From Burkholderia cepacia GG4 (GTDB taxonomy: Bacteria; Pseudomonadota; Gammaproteobacteria; Burkholderiales; Burkholderiaceae), in NCBI RefSeq assembly GCF_000292915.1, contig NC_018514.1, forward strand, positions 1,488,001 to 1,552,000: 64,000 nt of DNA, given 5' to 3'. Below the pieces are notes generated by a model. It did no database searches. It was not told where the DNA came from and worked only from the letters and a program-made list of their open reading frames with translations. Shown one piece after another: positions 60,642 through 64,000 of the stretch. Position numbers and translations under genes: made by a program. Each line of letters begins with the position of its first letter. Positions within the stretch are counted from its first letter, which is position 1.

Positions 60642-60757
60642 GACGAGGCGGTGAACTGGCGGATGGCCGCTGCACGCAACCCATGCGGCGCGCAGCGACC
60701 CGAGCGGCGAGTATAGCCGCGCTCGCATGACCTTGCCGCCGGCGCGGGTTTTGCGCG

Positions 60758-61786
60758 TTACGCGTCGAGCGCCAGCAGCGCGAACGTCGCGAGCCAGTGC
60801 TCGCCCATGTAGTCGCCGGCCACGTGCGCGAGCGCGCTCGCGAGATGCCGGTCGGCCGCATCGATCAGCTTCGCGCGCCGCGCGTCGCCGTCCGGCAGCG
60901 CGCCGGCGAGCGAGCGCTGGCACCACGCGCGGCTCAGGTTCAACCCGTCCAGGTGCGCGATCTTGCCATCGCTGCGGTCGCTGACCGTCGCCGGCACGAA
61001 CAGCGTCGCCGGCTCGCCGCGCGCGAGATCCGGCAGGAAACGCGCGAACCAGCCGTCGAATTCGGCGGCCGGCAGCACGCGCCGCATCAGCTCCGCCTCC
61101 ATCAGCGCGGGCGACAGGAACTCGTCGCCCGACGGCTCCCACGCCTGACACGCGACATCGTCCAGGTGCCAGCGTGTCGCGGTATCGACGATCAGCGCCG
61201 CGAGCCCGTCGCGCTGCGTCGCGCGCGCGAAGTCGAGCGCAAGCGCCAGCGCGAACGCGGTGTTGAAGTGCGTGCCGACCCGCAGCGGATAGGTCGCCTT
61301 CGGCAGGAAGGTCTCGAAACGCGCCACGAACAGGTCGGTGAGCGGCACCATCGTCTTCGTCCAGCGCGCGGCCTGCGGCACCACACCCTTCAGCGCGAGC
61401 CGCTCCAGTTGCGCCGACAGCGCCAGCAGCCAGGCCCATCCGTAAGGCCGCTCGAAGCCGCTGTTGTGCGGCAGCGCGAGATACGCGCGTTCGCCGGCGA
61501 CGTTCGCGTCGGTGAAATGTGCATCGACGACCGCGATGATCCGCTCGGCCTCCGGCAGCGCCGGGTAGCGTTCGAGCAGGCGCAGCACGAGCCAGTAGCC
61601 GTGCACGCACGAATGCCAGTCGTAGCTGCCGTAGAAGATCGGGTGCAGCGCGCGCGGCCCCTGCACGTCGTGCGGGCCTTCGAGCGAATGCGTGAGCTTG
61701 TTCGGATATTCGCGGGTCAGGTGCGCGAGCGCGAGCGACGCGAATTTCGAGGCGAGTTCGGGGGTCAATCGGTCGGTCATGGGCAT
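60758..61786 (-). CDS. DUF2891-family protein
   Basis: 342 residues. Aromatic-rich YGSYDWHSCVHGYWLVLRLLERYP near residue 50 and GGERPYGWAWLLAL-type LPHNSGFERPYGWAWLLALSAQL are characteristic of the DUF2891 family, an alpha/alpha-barrel-like fold of unknown activity. Conserved His and Cys in DWHSCVHG suggest an enzyme. It follows the DUF979 gene by 9 bp, so the three genes form one unit. The ATG at 61780 (MTDRLTP) is a close alternative. Confidence 0.85.
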   Translation of the reverse strand: MPMTDRLTPELASKFASLALAHLTREYPNKLTHSLEGPHDVQGPRALHPIFYGSYDWHSCVHGYWLVLRLLERYPALPEAERIIAVVDAHFTDANVAGERAYLALPHNSGFERPYGWAWLLALSAQLERLALKGVVPQAARWTKTMVPLTDLFVARFETFLPKATYPLRVGTHFNTAFALALALDFARATQRDGLAALIVDTATRWHLDDVACQAWEPSGDEFLSPALMEAELMRRVLPAAEFDGWFARFLPDLARGEPATLFVPATVSDRSDGKIAHLDGLNLSRAWCQRSLAGALPDGDARRAKLIDAADRHLASALAHVAGDYMGEHWLATFALLALDA

Positions 61787-61795
61787 CTCATCTCG

Positions 61796-62746
61796 TCAGA
61801 AGCGGAATACGAACGCGTACATCAGCAGCGTGTTCACGGCCAGCAGCAGCACGGCGGTCGGCCACTGCGCCTTGATCACGCCGTTCTTGTCCTTCAGTTC
61901 GAGCAGCGCCGCCGGCACGATGTTGAAATTCGCGGCCATCGGCGTCATCAGCGTACCGCAGAAGCCGCTCAGCATCCCGATCGCGCCGAGGATCGCCGGG
62001 TTGCCGTGGAACTGGTGGACGATGAGCGGCAGGCCGATGCCGGCCGTCATCACCGGGAACGCCGCGAACCCGTTGCCCATGATCATCGTGAACAGCGCCA
62101 TGCCGACCGTATAGGCAGCGACGACCGCGAACGGCGAGTCGATCGGCACCCAGTCCTTCACGAGCCCCGACACCACGCCACCGACGCCCGCGACCGCGAA
62201 CAGCGCGCCGAGCGCCGCGAGCATCTGCGGCAGGATCGCGGCCCAGCCGACCGCGTCCATCGTGTGACGCGCCTCCTTCAGCGCATGAACCGGCGAATCG
62301 CGCAGCATCACGAGCGCGACGGCGAACGCGACGAGCGTGCCGAGCACGAGCGAGATCAGCGTCACGCTCTTCGGATCGACGAACGGCACCCGCTTCAGCG
62401 CGAACGTGCCGATCAGCGTGACGACGGGAATCAGCAGCGCCGGCAGGAACAGGCGGTTGCCGAAGCGCAGCGCCTTCGCGTCGCGCCGCGCGGCCGCCGC
62501 GTGGCCGGCTTCGTCCGACTTGCCGCGTCCGAGCTTGCCCGAGCCCGCGATCAGCGCGAGCGCGATCGCGAGGCAGCCCGTCACGAAGTGCGGCAGCAGC
62601 GCGCCGAACAGGAACGTGAGCGCGTAGATCGCCCAGAACGCGAAATTGAAAACGCGGCGCGGGTTCGTGCGATCCGTCAGGTTGAAGCACGCGAACGCGG
62701 CGAACATCAGGCCGGCGAGCGTATACAGCGGTTCGAGACCGATCAT
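61796..62746 (-). CDS. DUF979-family membrane protein (probable 5-oxoproline transporter subunit)
   Basis: 316 residues, about nine hydrophobic segments. LYTLAGLMFAAFACFNLTDRTNPRRVFNFAFWAIYALTFLFGALLP near the start and GNGFAAFPVMTAGIGLPLIVHQFHGNPAILGAIGMLSGFCGTLMTPMAANFNIVPAALLEL near the end are family features. DUF969 and DUF979 proteins are encoded as a pair and have been assigned to 5-oxoproline transport, often beside pyroglutamyl peptidase. Its ATG overlaps the DUF969 stop (ATGA). Confidence 0.87.
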   Translation of the reverse strand: MIGLEPLYTLAGLMFAAFACFNLTDRTNPRRVFNFAFWAIYALTFLFGALLPHFVTGCLAIALALIAGSGKLGRGKSDEAGHAAAARRDAKALRFGNRLFLPALLIPVVTLIGTFALKRVPFVDPKSVTLISLVLGTLVAFAVALVMLRDSPVHALKEARHTMDAVGWAAILPQMLAALGALFAVAGVGGVVSGLVKDWVPIDSPFAVVAAYTVGMALFTMIMGNGFAAFPVMTAGIGLPLIVHQFHGNPAILGAIGMLSGFCGTLMTPMAANFNIVPAALLELKDKNGVIKAQWPTAVLLLAVNTLLMYAFVFRF

Positions 62747-63432
62747 CGCGCGCCCTCCTGCCCCAACAGCCCGAAGCCGCGCGACAGTCGCCGGTCGAGC
62801 AGCGCGAGCCGCGCGCAGTGGATCAGCAGCGCGGCGACCGCGGTCGGGATCGCCCAGACCGACAGGTGCAGCGGCTCGATCGCGATCCCGTTCTGCTCGA
62901 GAAAGCCCTTGATCAGCAGGATCGACTGGATCGCGATGAAGATGTCCTCGCCGAAGAACACGGCGACGTTGTCGGCGGCCGACGCGTGCGCGCGGATCTG
63001 CTGGCGTACCGCTTCGGGCAGGTCGCCGTGCCGGCTGACGGCGGCGGCCTCGGCCATCGGCGCGATCAGCGGCCGCACCATCTGCGCGTGGCCGCCGAGC
63101 GACGTGAGCCCGAGCGCGGCAGTCACCTGGCGCAGCACGAAGTACAGCATCAGCACGCGGCCCGTGGTCGCCGCCTGCACCCGCGAGATCATCCGCTTCG
63201 CCTGCTCCTTGAGCCCGTTGCGCTCGAGCAACGCAATCACCGGCAGCGTGAGCCAGATCAGCCCCATGTAGCGGTTGTCGGTGAACGCCTTGCCGAACGC
63301 GCTGACGATGTCGACGAGATTCATGCCGCCTGCCAGCCCCGTCGCGAGCCCCGCGATCGTGACCACCAGCAGCGCGTTGAAGCGCAGCGCGAAGCCGATC
63401 ACGACGATCGGCACCCCAATCAGCACCAGCAT
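62743..63432 (-). CDS. DUF969-family membrane protein (probable 5-oxoproline transporter subunit)
   Basis: 229 residues, about six hydrophobic segments. The N-terminus LVLIGVPIVVIGFALRFNALLVVTIAGLATGLAGGMN and RYMGLIWLTLPVIALLERNGLKEQAKRMI fit DUF969. It works as the partner of the DUF979 protein, with which it overlaps. The ATG at 63432 has AGGAGGGGCA upstream. No pyroglutamyl peptidase gene is inside the window; it may lie beyond or be elsewhere. Confidence 0.87.
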   Translation of the reverse strand: MLVLIGVPIVVIGFALRFNALLVVTIAGLATGLAGGMNLVDIVSAFGKAFTDNRYMGLIWLTLPVIALLERNGLKEQAKRMISRVQAATTGRVLMLYFVLRQVTAALGLTSLGGHAQMVRPLIAPMAEAAAVSRHGDLPEAVRQQIRAHASAADNVAVFFGEDIFIAIQSILLIKGFLEQNGIAIEPLHLSVWAIPTAVAALLIHCARLALLDRRLSRGFGLLGQEGAR

Positions 63433-63744
63433 TGCCCCTCCTTGTGTTGGATGCGCGGCGCCGCGAACAGGCGCCGCCCGCCCGGTTTCGACCGGGTTCA
63501 GGCCGCAAAATCTAACACGAGACTTTATCGATAAAAAGTCGACAATTTGATGCATCGGGTAAACGTTGAAGCTTGCCGCGACCTTGCACCGGCCGCATGT
63601 CGACGGCGTTTCGTCCGAACATTCGGCGGCGCGCGGTCGACGCACGGCGGCCCGCCGTTTCCGGGTCGTGCGCACCGCCGCGCGTGGCGGAGCGCCGGTG
63701 CGCCGACTAAACTGGAAGGCATCGAACCGTACGGGAGAGCCGCC
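63433..63744. other. 312-bp intergenic region with divergent promoters
   Basis: It separates the leftward DUF969 operon from a small rightward gene. The block 63510-63560 is AT-rich, with TTTATCGATAAAAAG (a palindrome around ATCGAT), and probably holds the operon promoter and an operator. The rest is ordinary GC-rich sequence. I see no gene in it. Confidence 0.45.
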
Positions 63745-63969
63745 ATGATTGACGTATTCCAGACCATCGGCAGCCGCGCGTTCTCCGCTCATCTGGCGAA
63801 GGACGGGATGGTGACGCTGATGGAACAGCGCCATGAGGTCGACCGCGTGACGCTCGCCACCGCCTACGCCGCGCTCGTCGAGGAATCCGAGCAGGAAACC
63901 GACCTGCTCGACGCGACGGTCGAAGGGATGATGCGCGCGCTGATCCAGGGGTACGCGCGCAGCCATTGA
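63745..63969 (+). CDS. Small conserved hypothetical protein
   Basis: 74 residues: MIDVFQTIGSRAFSAHLAKDGMVTLMEQRHEVDRVTLATAYAALVEE...MMRALIQGYARSH. It is helical and acidic. The ATG has GGGAGAGCCGCC upstream and codon use fits the neighbours, so it is likely a real gene. No known domain was recognised. Confidence 0.65.
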   Translation: MIDVFQTIGSRAFSAHLAKDGMVTLMEQRHEVDRVTLATAYAALVEESEQETDLLDATVEGMMRALIQGYARSH

Positions 63970-64000
63970 ACGACGCATTGGGCGCCGGGCTCGATGTGCC

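Overview
The window is about 67% GC by eye, densely coded, with LysR regulators, paired regulator/operon layouts, Gram-negative porin and TonB receptor genes and amino-acid catabolic operons. This is typical of a secondary replicon of a Burkholderia cepacia complex species or a close relative. That placement is inferred from recognisable protein families, not from a marker gene. No rRNA, tRNA, insertion sequence, prophage or CRISPR array was seen.

Layout. 0-5 kb: a cut-off exported protein, a LysR regulator, a rearranged VapBC-type toxin-antitoxin locus, and an operon of binding protein, dicarboxylate/amino-acid symporter and Asp/Glu racemase. 5-8.6 kb: ahpC-ahpF with a clear terminator, then a proline-rich membrane-anchored protein. 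8.8-15.2 kb: an LpxO-like pseudogene, then an operon of a polar amino-acid ABC transporter (Tat-exported binding protein, permease, ATPase), a C45-type acyltransferase/peptidase, a class III aminotransferase and a carboxymuconolactone decarboxylase-like protein. Upstream of it is a 144-bp array of 18 octamers. 15.2-22.7 kb: a fused double ABC exporter with a divergent LysR gene, a MAPEG protein, alanine racemase and a crotonase.

22.7-28.2 kb: a five-gene chemosensory-like operon: a membrane HAMP/PAS/HPt/ATPase kinase, a short MCP-like protein, two CheX-type proteins and a CheY. It has no CheW, CheR or CheB. In its upstream gap lies a near-consensus sigma-28 promoter that points away from the operon. 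This is one of the two strongest candidates for an undescribed system.

28.2-51.2 kb: four transcription units whose control regions carry the same dyad, TTGAA-N6-TTCAA (four copies, one with a single mismatch), around a BetI-type TetR gene. Together they encode a porin, two ABC importers, an AstE-like deacylase, an AruH-like aminotransferase, an AruI-like thiamine-diphosphate decarboxylase, an aldehyde dehydrogenase, an ADP-forming-type acyl-CoA ligase, an acyl-CoA dehydrogenase, a crotonase, a carnitine-pathway-type thioesterase and an FAD-linked hydroxyacid oxidase. I infer one regulon that imports a basic or quaternary-amine amino acid (perhaps N-acylated), shortens it by transamination and decarboxylation, and feeds the acid into beta-oxidation. 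The substrate is unresolved.

51.6-64 kb: a small alpha/beta hydrolase; an asparagine/aspartate cluster (AnsP-like permease, aspartate ammonia-lyase, LysR, Rhizobium-type asparaginase); a catecholate-type TonB receptor; a DUF969/DUF979/DUF2891 operon probably linked to 5-oxoproline transport; and a small conserved protein.
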